NCBI RefSeq assembly: GCF_006265115.1
Contig: NZ_SMDR01000004.1
Span: 132,010 to 196,009, forward strand
Origin: Arenimonas terrae
GTDB taxonomy: Bacteria > Pseudomonadota > Gammaproteobacteria > Xanthomonadales > Xanthomonadaceae
DNA: 64,000 nucleotides
Direction: 5' to 3'
Shown: positions 34,581 through 43,872 of the stretch, in pieces
How positions within the stretch are numbered: the first letter of the stretch is position 1
Layout: each line of letters starts with the position of its first letter
The notes under the pieces: generated by a model
What the model was told of the DNA's origin: nothing
Database searches by the model: none
What the model saw: the letters and a program-made list of their open reading frames with translations, nothing else
Translations under genes and position numbers: made by a program

Positions 34581-37500
34581 TCAGGCTTTGGCTTCGGCGG
34601 GAGGTAGTCCGAACAGCTTACGCACTTGGGCGATGAGCCAGCGCACGAATGCGTGAAGCACCAGGTACACGACCGGGATAACGAACAGCGTAAAGAGCGT
34701 CCCGATCGCCATGCCGCCGACGATGACCAAGCCGATCTGGTTGCGGGCCTCGGCGCCGGCGCCGGTGGCAATGGCCAACGGCAGCGAGCCCAGCACCATG
34801 GCGCCGGTGGTCATCAGGATCGGGCGAAGGCGCAGGGCCGCTGCATCCAGGACCGCATCGAAAGCGGTTTGACCCCGTTCCTGAAGCTGGTTGGCGAACT
34901 CCACGATCAGGATGCCGTGTTTGGCGATCAGGCCGACCAGGGTGACGATGCCGATCTGGCTGTAGATGTTCCAGCTGCCGTGGCCGCTGAGCACCAGGGC
35001 CAGGAAGGCGCCGAACATCGCCAGCGGCACCGCCAGCAGGATCACCAGCGGGTCCACCCAGCTTTCGAACTGCGCGGCCAGCACCAGGAAGATGAAAGCC
35101 ACGGCCAGCCCCATGATAAGGCCGAACTCACTGGCCGACTCGCGGAACTCACGGCTCTGTCCGGACAGGTCGTACTGCGCCTCCGGCGCCACTTCCTCCA
35201 GCGCGCCCTCCATCCAGTCCAGCGCCTCGCCCATCGAATAGCCCGGCGCCAGGCCGGCGCTGATGGTCGCGGCGCGCAGCTTGTTGAAGTGGTTGAGCTC
35301 CTTGGCCGCCACCGTCTCCTCGACGGTGATCAGGTTCGACAGCTGCACCATCTGGCCGTCGCCGGCGCGCACGAAGATGTTGCTCAGGTCGCCCGGGGTG
35401 CGGCGGCCGTCGTTCTCGACCTGCACGATCACGTCGTACTGCTCCGAGCCCATCTTGAAACGCGTGACGTTGCGGCCGCCCAGCAGGGTTTCCAGCGTGC
35501 GGCCGACCGTGCTCACCGAGGTGCCGACGTCGGCCACCTTGTCGCGGTCGAGCTCGAGGCGCAGCTGCGGCTTGTCGAGCTTGAGGTCGGAGTCGGGGTT
35601 GGTGAGCTGCGGGTTCTCGCGCATCTTCACCATCAGCGCCTGCACGGTCTGGCCCAGCTCCTCCCAGGTTCCCGTGCTCTGCACGACGAAGTTCACCGGC
35701 TGGCCGAAACCGTCCTGGCCCAGCGGCGGCGGCAGCGTCGGGAAGGCCATGATGCCGGGGATGCCCATGAACTGCGGGAACAGCTGGCCCTGCACGTCCT
35801 GGGTGCTGACGTCGCGCTCTTCCCAGTCCTGCAGCATCACGAAGCCGATGGTGTTGGTCACGGCCGGGAAACCGACGATCTGGAAGTACTGCTTCACCTG
35901 GGGAATCTGCTCGAAACTGGCCTCCATCCGCCGGGCGTACTTGTCGGTGTAGGCGACGGTGGAGCCTTCCGGCGCCACGCCGAAACCGATCAGGAAACCC
36001 TGGTCCTCCTGCGGCGCCAGCTCCTGCGGCAACGTCATCCACAGCGCGCCCGCGCCGGCGAACAGCGCCAGGCCGACGCCGACCACCACCCAGCGAAGCT
36101 TCAGCGCCTTCTCAAGCACCGCGCGATAGCCGCGGTCGAGGCCGGACAGCATCCGTTCGCCGAAGTTGTAGAAGGCGCCGTGCGAGGTCTCGTGCTTGAG
36201 CAGCTTCGACGACATCATCGGCGACAGCGTCAGCGCGGTGAAACCCGACACCAGCACCGCGCCGGCCAGGGTGAGCGCGAACTCGATGAACAGCTTGCCG
36301 GTGCGGCCGGTCTGGAAGGCCAGCGGCACGTAAACCGCCACCAGGGTCAAGGTCATCGCAACGATGGCGAAGCCGATTTCCTTGCTGCCCTTGAGCGCCG
36401 CCTCGAAGGGCGGCATGCCCTCCTCCACGTGCCGGTAGATGTTCTCGAGCATCACGATCGCGTCGTCCACCACCAGGCCGATCGCCAGCACCATGGCCAG
36501 CAGCGTCAGCGTGTTGATGGTGAAGCCGAAGGCGAACATGATCGCGAACGCGCCGATCAGCGAGACCGGGATGGTCACCAGCGGAATGAGGGTCGCGCGC
36601 CAGCTGCGCAGGAACAGGAAGATCACCACGACCACCAGGATCACCGCCTCGCCCACGGTCTTGTAGACCTCCTCGATCGACTTCTCGATGAAGATGGTGG
36701 TGTCGAAGGCGATCTCGATCTTCATGCCCTCGGGCAGGCTGCGCTGGATCTGCGGCAGCATGGCCTTGAGGTCGGCCGAGATGTCGAGCGGGTTGGCGAC
36801 GGCCTGCTTCACCACCGCCAGCGGCACCGCGTTGACGCCGTTGAAGCGCGAGGTGAAGCGCTCCTCCTGCGAACCGAGCTCGACCCGCGCGACGTCCTTC
36901 AGCCGCACCAGGTAGCCGTTGACGTTGCCCAGGATGACTTCGCCGAACTGCTCGGGCGTCTTGAGGTCGGTCTCCGACAGCACGGTGAACTCGCGGTCGC
37001 TGCTCTCGACGCGGCCGGCCGGGATCTCGACGTTCTGCGCGCGCAGGGCGTTCTCGACGTCGACCGGGGTCAGGCCGAAGCCGGCCAGGCGCTGCGGCTG
37101 CAGCCACACGCGCATGGCGTAGGTGCTGGAGAACACCTGGGCCTGGGCGACGCCCGGGATCGTCTGCACGCGGTCCTTGACCAGGCGTTCGGCGTAGTCG
37201 GCGATCTCGACGCGGCTGTGGCGGTCGGAGGAGAAGGCCAGGTAGATGATCGGCTGCGCGTCGGCTTCCTGCTTCTGGATGATCGGTTCGTCGACTTCGT
37301 CCGGCAGCAGGCCGCGGGCCTGGCCGACGCGGTCGCGCACGTCCGAGGCGGCGCCGTCCGGGTCGCGGTCGAGCCGGAAGCGGATGGTCACCTGGCTGGA
37401 CTGCTCGCGGCTGACCGACTGCATGTACTCGATGCCCTCGACGCCCGACAGCGCGTCCTCGATGGGCTGGGTCACCTGCGATTCGATCACCTGCGCGCTG

Positions 37501-37661
37501 GCGCCGGGATAGGTGGTGTTCACCGTGATCACCGGCGTGTCCACGTTCGGGATCTGGCGCACCGCGAGGCGGTCGAACGCGATCACGCCGACCAGCAGCA
37601 CCACCAGGTTGATGACCGTCGCGAAGACCGGGCGACGGATCGAAATGTCTGAAAGGACCAT
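34581..37661 (-). CDS. RND-family multidrug efflux permease (HAE1/AcrB type)
   Basis: A 1026-aa inner-membrane proton antiporter. It opens MVLSDISIRRPVFATVINLV, has the periplasmic PN1 motif RQIPNVDTPVI and transmembrane helix 4 with the proton-relay pair in GLVVDDAIVMLENIYRHVEEG. The second repeat carries the corresponding GLIAKHGILIVEFAN. This is the full 12-helix, two-large-loop layout. It works as a trimer with the adaptor encoded 12 nt upstream and an outer-membrane channel that is not encoded here. The drug profile cannot be told. No local TetR-type regulator is present. Confidence 0.96.
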   Translation of the reverse strand: MVLSDISIRRPVFATVINLVVLLVGVIAFDRLAVRQIPNVDTPVITVNTTYPGASAQVIESQVTQPIEDALSGVEGIEYMQSVSREQSSQVTIRFRLDRDPDGAASDVRDRVGQARGLLPDEVDEPIIQKQEADAQPIIYLAFSSDRHSRVEIADYAERLVKDRVQTIPGVAQAQVFSSTYAMRVWLQPQRLAGFGLTPVDVENALRAQNVEIPAGRVESSDREFTVLSETDLKTPEQFGEVILGNVNGYLVRLKDVARVELGSQEERFTSRFNGVNAVPLAVVKQAVANPLDISADLKAMLPQIQRSLPEGMKIEIAFDTTIFIEKSIEEVYKTVGEAVILVVVVIFLFLRSWRATLIPLVTIPVSLIGAFAIMFAFGFTINTLTLLAMVLAIGLVVDDAIVMLENIYRHVEEGMPPFEAALKGSKEIGFAIVAMTLTLVAVYVPLAFQTGRTGKLFIEFALTLAGAVLVSGFTALTLSPMMSSKLLKHETSHGAFYNFGERMLSGLDRGYRAVLEKALKLRWVVVGVGLALFAGAGALWMTLPQELAPQEDQGFLIGFGVAPEGSTVAYTDKYARRMEASFEQIPQVKQYFQIVGFPAVTNTIGFVMLQDWEERDVSTQDVQGQLFPQFMGIPGIMAFPTLPPPLGQDGFGQPVNFVVQSTGTWEELGQTVQALMVKMRENPQLTNPDSDLKLDKPQLRLELDRDKVADVGTSVSTVGRTLETLLGGRNVTRFKMGSEQYDVIVQVENDGRRTPGDLSNIFVRAGDGQMVQLSNLITVEETVAAKELNHFNKLRAATISAGLAPGYSMGEALDWMEGALEEVAPEAQYDLSGQSREFRESASEFGLIMGLAVAFIFLVLAAQFESWVDPLVILLAVPLAMFGAFLALVLSGHGSWNIYSQIGIVTLVGLIAKHGILIVEFANQLQERGQTAFDAVLDAAALRLRPILMTTGAMVLGSLPLAIATGAGAEARNQIGLVIVGGMAIGTLFTLFVIPVVYLVLHAFVRWLIAQVRKLFGLPPAEAKA

Positions 37662-37673
37662 GCGTGGCTCCGC

Positions 37674-38840
37674 TTATTCGCCGTCGCCGGCCGGCTTGGC
37701 TTCGGCATCGGGCGCGGGCGCGTCGGCGGCGGGCGCGGGCGCTTCGCCCGCGGCGGCGGCGGCCGGCGGCTGGGCGCCGCCTTCGGGCACGACCATCACG
37801 CCCGCGCCTTCGTACATCATCGGCTTGCCCTGGCCGGCGGTGATCACCTGGTCGCCTTCCTTCAGGCCCTCGACCACGGCGACGCGGCCCGGCAGTCGCT
37901 GGCCGGTGGTGACGTTGGCGCGCGCGGCCTTGCCGTCCTTCACCACGTACACGAAGCGGGTTTCGCCTTCCTGCAGCAGCGCCTGCTCCGGAATGAGGAT
38001 CGCGGTGGTGCCGGCATCGCCCACGCCCAGCGTGATGCGCGCGAACAGGCCCGGACGCAGCTTGTAGTCGGGATTGACGACGCTGGCGCGCAGCTTGGCG
38101 CTGCGGCTGTTGATGTCGATCACCGGCTCGATCGCCGAAACCTTGCCTTCGAAGGTCTCGCCGGGGAAGGCATCCACGGTCACCGTCACCGGCTGGCCGG
38201 TGGCGACCAGGCCCAGGTCGCTTTCGGGCAGGCTGAAATCGACTTCCATCGGATCCAGCCGTACCAGGTTCACCAGCGCCTGGCCGGGGCTGACGACTTC
38301 GCCGACGCTCACCTCGCGCAGGCCGATCACGCCGCCGAAGGGCGCGACGATGGTGGTCTTGTCCAGCTGCGCGCGGGCCGATTCCACCCGCGCCTGGGTG
38401 ACGCCCAGCTGGGCGCGCGCGGTGTCCACATCGGACTTCGACAGCAGCTGCTTCGAGCCGAGGTCGCTGGCGCGGGCATCGGCGCGGCGGGCGTTCTCGA
38501 GGTTGGCCAGGGCCTCGCTGAGCGCCGCCTGGGCGACGGCGGGGTCCAGCGTGAACAGCGGATCGCCCTGCTTCACGCGCTGGCCTTCCTCGAAGTGGAT
38601 CTTCACCAGCCGGCCATTGACCTCGGGGCGCACGACCACGGACTCGTCGGCGCGCAGGGTGCCGACCGTGCTCAGCCCGGCCCGGAGCGGCTCGGCCTTC
38701 ACGGTGACGGCTTCGACGGGCAGCTGCATGCCGCCCGGCGGGCCACCGGCCTGGGCGGCGGCCGGGTCTTCGCCCGAGCAGGCGGCCAGGGCGCCCACGA
38801 GCGCGAGCGAAAGCAGGGAAACGGAAAGGGAGCGGCGCAT
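37674..38840 (-). CDS. RND efflux periplasmic adaptor lipoprotein
   Basis: A 388-aa membrane-fusion protein with a lipoprotein signal (lipobox LAAC, Cys21). Then come a lipoyl half-motif RPEVNGRLVKIHFEEGQRVKQGD, an alpha hairpin (ANLENARRADARASDLGSKQ), the second lipoyl half TIVAPFGGVIGLREVSVGE, a beta-barrel, and a membrane-proximal domain. The C-terminus is a low-complexity Ala/Pro/Glu tail (PPAAAAAGEAPAPAADAP). It is the first gene of the adaptor-permease operon, 12 nt before the permease start. The upstream 125-nt gap is unusually AT-rich and holds the likely promoter. Confidence 0.95.
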   Translation of the reverse strand: MRRSLSVSLLSLALVGALAACSGEDPAAAQAGGPPGGMQLPVEAVTVKAEPLRAGLSTVGTLRADESVVVRPEVNGRLVKIHFEEGQRVKQGDPLFTLDPAVAQAALSEALANLENARRADARASDLGSKQLLSKSDVDTARAQLGVTQARVESARAQLDKTTIVAPFGGVIGLREVSVGEVVSPGQALVNLVRLDPMEVDFSLPESDLGLVATGQPVTVTVDAFPGETFEGKVSAIEPVIDINSRSAKLRASVVNPDYKLRPGLFARITLGVGDAGTTAILIPEQALLQEGETRFVYVVKDGKAARANVTTGQRLPGRVAVVEGLKEGDQVITAGQGKPMMYEGAGVMVVPEGGAQPPAAAAAGEAPAPAADAPAPDAEAKPAGDGE

Positions 38841-38885
38841 GCAGGGGTTACCTCAGGCAAAAGTCGGGCCGGACCGGCCGGCCGT

Positions 38886-38935
38886 AATAGGACCAATTAC
38901 TATACTGATGAGTTTAGCTTAGCCTATCGAGCGAA
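38886..38935 (-). promoter_or_regulatory. AT-rich candidate promoter/operator of the RND operon
   Basis: This block is conspicuously AT-rich in GC-rich surroundings. On the minus strand it has TATAGT at 38904-38899 as a possible -10 box, with no good -35 at 17 nt. It lies about 60 nt upstream of the adaptor start. No clear palindrome for a local repressor was found. Confidence 0.4.
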
Positions 38936-38965
38936 AATGGCACTAGCCCGAAAGTCCCGGTCCAT

Positions 38966-39628
38966 TCAGGGCAGGGCAAGGTGCCTGCTCAACAGGGCGG
39001 GCTCGGCCCCCGGTGAATGTGGCAGTTCGCCGAGACAGGGCACCGATAAGGCACGATCCAGCAGGGGCTGATAGGACAAGGCGTCGAACCCCGGATCGAT
39101 GCGGCTGCCGATCCAGCCCACCAGCCGGCAGCCGTCCGCCTCGACGGCGCGGGCGGTGAGGCGGGCATGGCTGAGGCAGCCGAGCCGGAGCCCGACCACC
39201 AGGATCACCGGCAGGTCCAGGGCGCGCACCAGGTCAGCCTGCTCCAGGTCGTCGGCCAGCGGGGCCAGCCAGCCGCCGACGCCCTCGACCACGACGTGCT
39301 CGGCCATGGTGGCCAGGCGAGCGTAGGCCGCCACGATCGACGGCAGGGTCACGCGCACACCAGCCAGGGCCGCGGCGATCTGCGGCGCGGTCGGTTCGGG
39401 CAGGGCCCAGGGATTGACCAAGCCGTAATCGGGGCGCGGGTCGCTGGCGGCGATCAGGGCCAGCGCATCCTCGTTGCGCAGGCCCTCGGGCGTGGCCTCG
39501 CAGCCGCTGGCGACCGGCTTCATGCCCACGGCGGTGGCGCCGCCGCGGCGCAGCGCATGCAGCAGCGCGGCGCTGGCGACACTCTTGCCGGCGCCGGTGT
39601 CGGTGCCGGTGACATAGAAGGCCGCCAC
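38966..39628 (-). CDS. bioD: Dethiobiotin synthetase BioD
   Basis: A 220-aa ATP-dependent carboxylase. It has GTDTGAGKS at residues 8-16, KPVASGCE (KPVxSG) and VEGVGGWLAPL (the VEGAGG motif). It closes the ureido ring of biotin from diaminopelargonate, the penultimate step of biotin synthesis. Other bio genes are not nearby. The GTG start at 39628 follows directly on the stop of the TMEM175-like gene with no intervening base, so the two are probably translationally coupled even though no functional link is known. Confidence 0.96.
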   Translation of the reverse strand: MAAFYVTGTDTGAGKSVASAALLHALRRGGATAVGMKPVASGCEATPEGLRNEDALALIAASDPRPDYGLVNPWALPEPTAPQIAAALAGVRVTLPSIVAAYARLATMAEHVVVEGVGGWLAPLADDLEQADLVRALDLPVILVVGLRLGCLSHARLTARAVEADGCRLVGWIGSRIDPGFDALSYQPLLDRALSVPCLGELPHSPGAEPALLSRHLALP

Positions 39629-40393
39629 TCAGCCGCCCGCCGTCAGTTGCCGCTTGGCGCGTTCGACCCGGGCGACATGGAAGGGGATCACCAGCCCCAG
39701 GCCCATGTACACGTACATCGGCAACCCGGCGACCAGCGGCCCGTAGCGCGCACCCTCGAACACCAGCAGCACGCCGCTGATGGCGATGCTGAGCCCGGCC
39801 GCGCCGGCCAGCAGCGCCTGGATGCCGATCTCGCCGCGGGTCTCGATGCGCTCGAGCTCGTCCAGCCCGAGGTCATCCGCACGATTGAGCGCATGCCGGT
39901 TCAGCAGCAGCAGGATCACCGCCATCACGCCGAAGCCCAGGCCATAGATGATGAAGGCGGTCTGCAGGTCGTAGGTGATGTTTTCGGGATCGACGACCAG
40001 ATCGGCCGGCACGAAGCCGCCGGTCATCACGTACAGGCCGCTGGCCACCACCATGCGCAGCGGATACACATAGACCAGCACCGCCAGCACCAGGCCGAGG
40101 CTGAGCACGGTCGACCAGGCATCCTCCAGCCCGTAGCGCCGGCTCCAGCGGTTGTGCGCCGACCAGATCATCGCCATCAGCACGAAACACAGCACGAACA
40201 CCGGGATGCGCCGCAGCGCCTCGCGCAGTTCGGCGAAGCTGTCGGGCAGGTTGTCGCCGGCGATCACCAGCAGGGTCAGCGCGAAGGCGAAGGCGGCGTC
40301 GACGAAGGTCTCGAGGCGGGTCACCTGGGCGCCGCGCAACCGGAAGCCCGCTTCTCTGGGCACAGACTCTCGCGGAAGTGTGATCGGGTCCAT
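39629..40393 (-). CDS. TMEM175-family (DUF1211) membrane protein, putative potassium channel
   Basis: A 254-aa protein with about six membrane segments. The first segment carries RLETFVDAAFAFALTLLVI, the bacterial TMEM175 filter-helix signature (R-x3-F-x-D-A-x-F-A-x3-T-L-L). Bacterial members are potassium-permeable channels with one six-helix unit per subunit. The serine of the usual FSDA is replaced by valine here. It starts at ATG 40393 and runs into bioD with no gap. It is transcribed away from the msrC gene across an 85-nt spacer. Confidence 0.85.
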   Translation of the reverse strand: MDPITLPRESVPREAGFRLRGAQVTRLETFVDAAFAFALTLLVIAGDNLPDSFAELREALRRIPVFVLCFVLMAMIWSAHNRWSRRYGLEDAWSTVLSLGLVLAVLVYVYPLRMVVASGLYVMTGGFVPADLVVDPENITYDLQTAFIIYGLGFGVMAVILLLLNRHALNRADDLGLDELERIETRGEIGIQALLAGAAGLSIAISGVLLVFEGARYGPLVAGLPMYVYMGLGLVIPFHVARVERAKRQLTAGG

Positions 40394-40478
40394 GGCTTTC
40401 CTCCGCCGCGAAGCTTAGCAAGCGACCGCCCTGCCCGCCCGGCGCTGCTAGACTGGCCGTCCCCTGCGAGGTTTCTCC

Positions 40479-40967
40479 ATGTTCCAGTCCAGCACCCTCA
40501 GCGGCGACAAGGCCCAGCAGTACGCGCAGCTGCTCGAACAGGCGCGCGGACTGATGCACGGCGAGTCCGACCGCACCGCCAACGCGGCCAACCTCTCGTC
40601 CCTGGTCTTCCATTCGCTGCCGGACCTGAACTGGGTCGGCTTCTATTTCTTCGACGGCACCGAGCTGGTGGTCGGGCCCTTCCAGGGCCAGCCGGCCTGC
40701 ATCCGCATCGCGCTCGGCCGCGGCGTCTGCGGCACCGCCGCGGCGACCCGCCAGACCCAGCGCGTGCCGGACGTGGACGCCTTCCCCGGCCACATCCCCT
40801 GCGACTCGGCCTCGCGCTCGGAGCTGGTGGTGCCGCTGTACCGGGGCGATACCTTGATCGGGGTGTTCGACCTCGACAGCCCGCGCCTGGACCGTTTCGA
40901 CGAGGCCGACCAGCATGGCCTCGAAGCGGTGGCGCAAGCGTTCATTGATTCGTTGGGCCCGGGCTGA
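40479..40967 (+). CDS. msrC: Free methionine-R-sulfoxide reductase (GAF domain)
   Basis: A 162-aa single GAF-domain enzyme. It has the fRMsr signature NWVGFYFFDGTELVVGPFQG and the three redox cysteines at Cys74 (QPACIRI), Cys84 (GRGVCGTA) and Cys108 (HIPCDS). It reduces free Met-R-sulfoxide with thioredoxin and repairs oxidised methionine. It starts the plus-strand run msrC, TfoX-C-like gene and lipoprotein gene, with 23- and 63-nt gaps, so the three may be co-transcribed. Confidence 0.95.
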   Translation: MFQSSTLSGDKAQQYAQLLEQARGLMHGESDRTANAANLSSLVFHSLPDLNWVGFYFFDGTELVVGPFQGQPACIRIALGRGVCGTAAATRQTQRVPDVDAFPGHIPCDSASRSELVVPLYRGDTLIGVFDLDSPRLDRFDEADQHGLEAVAQAFIDSLGPG

Positions 40968-40990
40968 TCGGCCGGGCATCGGGAGAGGCA

Positions 40991-41386
40991 ATGAGTTCCG
41001 GGACAAAACTTCGCAACATCGGCCCCAAGTCCGCCGCCTGGCTGCGCCAGACCGGCATCCGCACGCAGGAAGACCTGGTCGCGGTCGGCTCCCTGGCCGC
41101 CTACGTGCGCGTCAAGCGCGCGGGCTTCAAGCCGAGCCTGAACCTGCTGTACGCGCTCGAGGGCGCGATCCTGGGCTGCCACTGGCAGGAAATCCCGGAC
41201 GAACGCCGCAGCGAGCTGGTGCTGGCCGCGGGCGAGGAAGTGGCCAAGCTGCCGCTGCCCAAGGGCAAGCGCATGCCGGCCGCCGGTCCGGTCACGACCG
41301 TGCGCAGCGACGAGGACGACGGCGGCGCGCCGGAGCCGGACTTCGGTTTCGACGACCCGGCCACCGAATCGAGCACGGCCGACTGA
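40991..41386 (+). CDS. TfoX C-terminal-domain protein
   Basis: A 131-aa protein whose first 85 residues (KLRNIGPKSAAWLRQTGIRT, then LYALEGAILGCHWQEIP) match the TfoX_C helix-hairpin-helix domain found at the end of the competence regulator TfoX/Sxy. The N-terminal TfoX domain is missing, and the C-terminal 45 residues are an acidic, disordered tail. Stand-alone TfoX_C proteins are common and their role is unclear, so this should not be read as evidence of natural competence. Confidence 0.88.
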   Translation: MSSGTKLRNIGPKSAAWLRQTGIRTQEDLVAVGSLAAYVRVKRAGFKPSLNLLYALEGAILGCHWQEIPDERRSELVLAAGEEVAKLPLPKGKRMPAAGPVTTVRSDEDDGGAPEPDFGFDDPATESSTAD

Positions 41387-41449
41387 AGCGACGGCCCGCG
41401 CAGACCGCGCGCCATTGCGTGAGCCATCAGGAACTTTCGGGAGACGGCG

Positions 41450-41848
41450 ATGAACAAGTTGATGATGGTGGTGCTGGTGCTGGCATTGGCCCTGGTGGGC
41501 GGATGCGGTCCGTCGGGCGGCGACACGGGCGACAAGCTGTTCGCCGACATGTCGGCGAACATGCGGGAGATGGCGTCCATCCTGGACAGCGTGACGGACG
41601 AGGCCAGCGCCCGTGCCGCGGTCCCGAAGATCGACGCGGTGCGCGAGAAGATGCGCGACTGCGCGCGGCGCGCTCGGGCCTTGCCCCGACCCGATGCTGC
41701 CACCGAACAACGGCACAACGAGCAGATGCAGGCGGTCATGCAGGAAGTCATGCCGAAGATCGCTGGAGCGCACGCCCGGTTCGCGGAAAAACCTGAACTG
41801 ATGGCGATCCTCGGGCCGGCGCTCGAGGGGATGGAAAACGATCTCTGA
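41450..41848 (+). CDS. Small uncharacterised lipoprotein
   Basis: A 132-aa protein with a lipoprotein signal peptide (lipobox LVGGC, Cys19) and a Gly/Ser linker. The rest is a helical mature part (NMREMASILDSVTDEASA; EQMQAVMQEVMPKIAGAH) with one further cysteine (MRDCARRARAL). It is probably anchored in a membrane facing the periplasm. No named family is recognised. Confidence 0.8.
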   Translation: MNKLMMVVLVLALALVGGCGPSGGDTGDKLFADMSANMREMASILDSVTDEASARAAVPKIDAVREKMRDCARRARALPRPDAATEQRHNEQMQAVMQEVMPKIAGAHARFAEKPELMAILGPALEGMENDL

Positions 41849-41884
41849 AAACCCGGCCCGCGCACCCGGCGCAGGCCCGGTCCA

Positions 41885-42463
41885 TCACCTGACCACCGCG
41901 TACTCGCGCGCGTCCTCGCGCCACTTCGGCGTGGCCGCGATCGTCGGCAGCACGTCCTCGACCCGGTCGACCAGCGACCACATCGCCGCGTGTTCGGGGT
42001 TCATGAAACGCTCGGCGATCACGCTGCCCATGAAGGCCTGCAGCGGCGCATAGAAGCCGCGGGTGTTGAGCAGGACGATCGGGCTGAAGTAGATGCCCAG
42101 GCGCTTGAGCGTGATCGCCTCGAACAGCTCTTCCAGCGTGCCGCAACCTCCAGGCAGCGCCACCACGGCATCGGAACCGGTGAGCAGCTTGTGCTTGCGC
42201 TCGCGCATGTCCTCGACCAGCTCCAGGTGGGTCAGGCCCGGATGGCCCCACTCCAGGTCGGCCATGAACTTGGGCAGGATGCCGATCACCTCGCCGCCCT
42301 TGGACAGCGCGCCGTCGGCCAGCGAACCCATCAGGCCCTGCGAGCCGCCGCCGTAGACGACGCTGCAGCCGTTGCCGGCCAGGGTTTCGCCGAGCAGGCG
42401 CGCGGCGGCGTGGAATTCGGGCGCCACCTTGGCGCTGGAAGCGGCGTAGACGCAGACGCGCAT
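41885..42463 (-). CDS. LOG-family protein (TIGR00730), putative cytokinin-activating nucleotide phosphoribohydrolase
   Basis: A 192-aa Rossmann-like enzyme starting MRVCVYAASSAKVAPEF. It has the LOG signature PGGCGTLEELFEAITLKRLG and the GGGSQGLMG loop. LOG proteins cleave nucleoside 5'-monophosphates to free bases and ribose 5-phosphate. In plants this activates cytokinins; in most bacteria the role is a nucleotide monophosphate glycosidase. ATG at 42463 is chosen because the product then begins with the first conserved strand; the open frame extends 18 codons further. Confidence 0.92.
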   Translation of the reverse strand: MRVCVYAASSAKVAPEFHAAARLLGETLAGNGCSVVYGGGSQGLMGSLADGALSKGGEVIGILPKFMADLEWGHPGLTHLELVEDMRERKHKLLTGSDAVVALPGGCGTLEELFEAITLKRLGIYFSPIVLLNTRGFYAPLQAFMGSVIAERFMNPEHAAMWSLVDRVEDVLPTIAATPKWREDAREYAVVR

Positions 42464-42576
42464 GCGATTTCCTCGGGCGTGCGGCCCGGGGCGGACAGGC
42501 CCCGGCGCAGGGCGCAAGTCTAAGGCAAGTCCAAGCCTTCGCGCAGGATGGTAGAACGCCGTGTGCGGCGACCGGG

Positions 42577-43872
42577 TCAGTCGGGAAGGCGCGTCTTGGG
42601 TTCCTGCAAGCGCACGCCCCGACCATAGGGTTCCGCAGAAACGCCGCGGATCCAGTCACCGAGCAGCCGAAGGTAGCCGTCGGTGATGCGCGTGACCTGC
42701 CGCGATCCGTCCGGTGCTTCGGTGAACTCGACCATGCCGTGGTCGGTATCGGGAAACAGGTGGATATCGATGGGCTGTCCGGCGGAGGCAAGCGACAACA
42801 GCAGATCGCGGGTGCGTTCGATCGGCGCCTCGCGGTCCTTCTCGGCCAGGACCCACAACAGCGGCGCTTCGAGCTTGCGGAGCGCCGCAACCGCGTCGTA
42901 ATCCCAGATCAGTTCCAGATTGTCGAAGCGCGCGCGGCCGATCCGGCGCAGCTCGGCCTCCGGCGTCAGCAGCATCGCGCCGCTGTGTTCGCCCTTCACC
43001 TGCCCGGCCCAGGCTGCCGTCGATGGATCTTCGCGGACCGCGGCCAGCGCCTCGTAACCGGATTCGAAATGCGAGGTCAGCAGTTCCGCCGTCGCCTTCG
43101 ACAGGCGCTCGATGCCCTGCAGCGCCTCCGGCCCCAGGCCCAGGGCGTGGGCTTCTGCGATCATCTGCTCGCGGTCCTCGTCGATGGGCGAAACCACCAG
43201 GCCGAAACCGACCGCGACGAAATCGGCCGGTGCGCGTGTCGCCGCGAGCGGCGCCACCCAGCCGCCCTGGCTGCCGCCGAAATAGCCCGCTCGGTCGTAC
43301 CGTCCCGCGGCCAGCACGCGCGCCTGCGCCAGTGCGTTCGCGGCGTCTTCGGCCAGCAGTTCGAAGTTCTGCGTGTACTGGCCCGCGGACCGGCCGGTGC
43401 CGCGCTTGTCGTAGACGAACACCCGGATTCGCTGCGCGGCGAGCAGGTAGGCGTAGGGGCTGTCCAGCGCCGGCGTACGTTCCGAACCGTGCACCATCAC
43501 CACCAGGGGCAGCGGCTCGGCGGTCGCGGCCGGTTCGATCAGGCGGCCTGCCAGTGGCGTCGCGGCACTGGTGAATTCCACGTCGGTCCGCGCCAGTTCG
43601 ATCGGCGACCAGCGCCGCCAGGAACCGTCGTGCGTGCGCACCTCGACGGCGCCCGACCGGCACCGGACCATCGAATCGGCATCTAGCGTGCTGCCGCGGC
43701 GACCATCGAGGAACAGCCAGCGCAGCCCTGGCGCGGGGATTGACTCGACCGGCGCCAGCACGAGCAAGTCCGGGGCATTTCCCTGGTTCCGGAACGCGCC
43801 GGCCGGACAGGTTTCCGCGCGCGCGTCCGCGCCCAGCGACCACGCGAGCAGCAGGACGGCGAACCATTTCAT
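42577..43872 (-). CDS. Secreted alpha/beta-hydrolase
   Basis: A 431-aa protein with a cleavable signal peptide (MKWFAVLLLAWSLGADARA). The hydrolase fold has the oxyanion motif VVMVHGSERTP, the nucleophile elbow YFGGSQGGW (G-x-S-x-G), an acid in LWVLAEKDREAP and the catalytic His in DTDHGMVEF. The layout resembles the serine aminopeptidase/acyl hydrolase group. The substrate is unknown. ATG at 43872 overlaps the stop of the MarR-GNAT gene (ATGA), so it belongs to that regulator's operon and is probably under the same palindromic operator. Confidence 0.88.
   Translation of the reverse strand: MKWFAVLLLAWSLGADARAETCPAGAFRNQGNAPDLLVLAPVESIPAPGLRWLFLDGRRGSTLDADSMVRCRSGAVEVRTHDGSWRRWSPIELARTDVEFTSAATPLAGRLIEPAATAEPLPLVVMVHGSERTPALDSPYAYLLAAQRIRVFVYDKRGTGRSAGQYTQNFELLAEDAANALAQARVLAAGRYDRAGYFGGSQGGWVAPLAATRAPADFVAVGFGLVVSPIDEDREQMIAEAHALGLGPEALQGIERLSKATAELLTSHFESGYEALAAVREDPSTAAWAGQVKGEHSGAMLLTPEAELRRIGRARFDNLELIWDYDAVAALRKLEAPLLWVLAEKDREAPIERTRDLLLSLASAGQPIDIHLFPDTDHGMVEFTEAPDGSRQVTRITDGYLRLLGDWIRGVSAEPYGRGVRLQEPKTRLPD

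Noticed and set aside
40991..41386. Reading the TfoX_C gene as a competence regulator
   Set aside because: Only the C-terminal helix-hairpin-helix domain is present; the regulatory N-terminal TfoX domain is missing.
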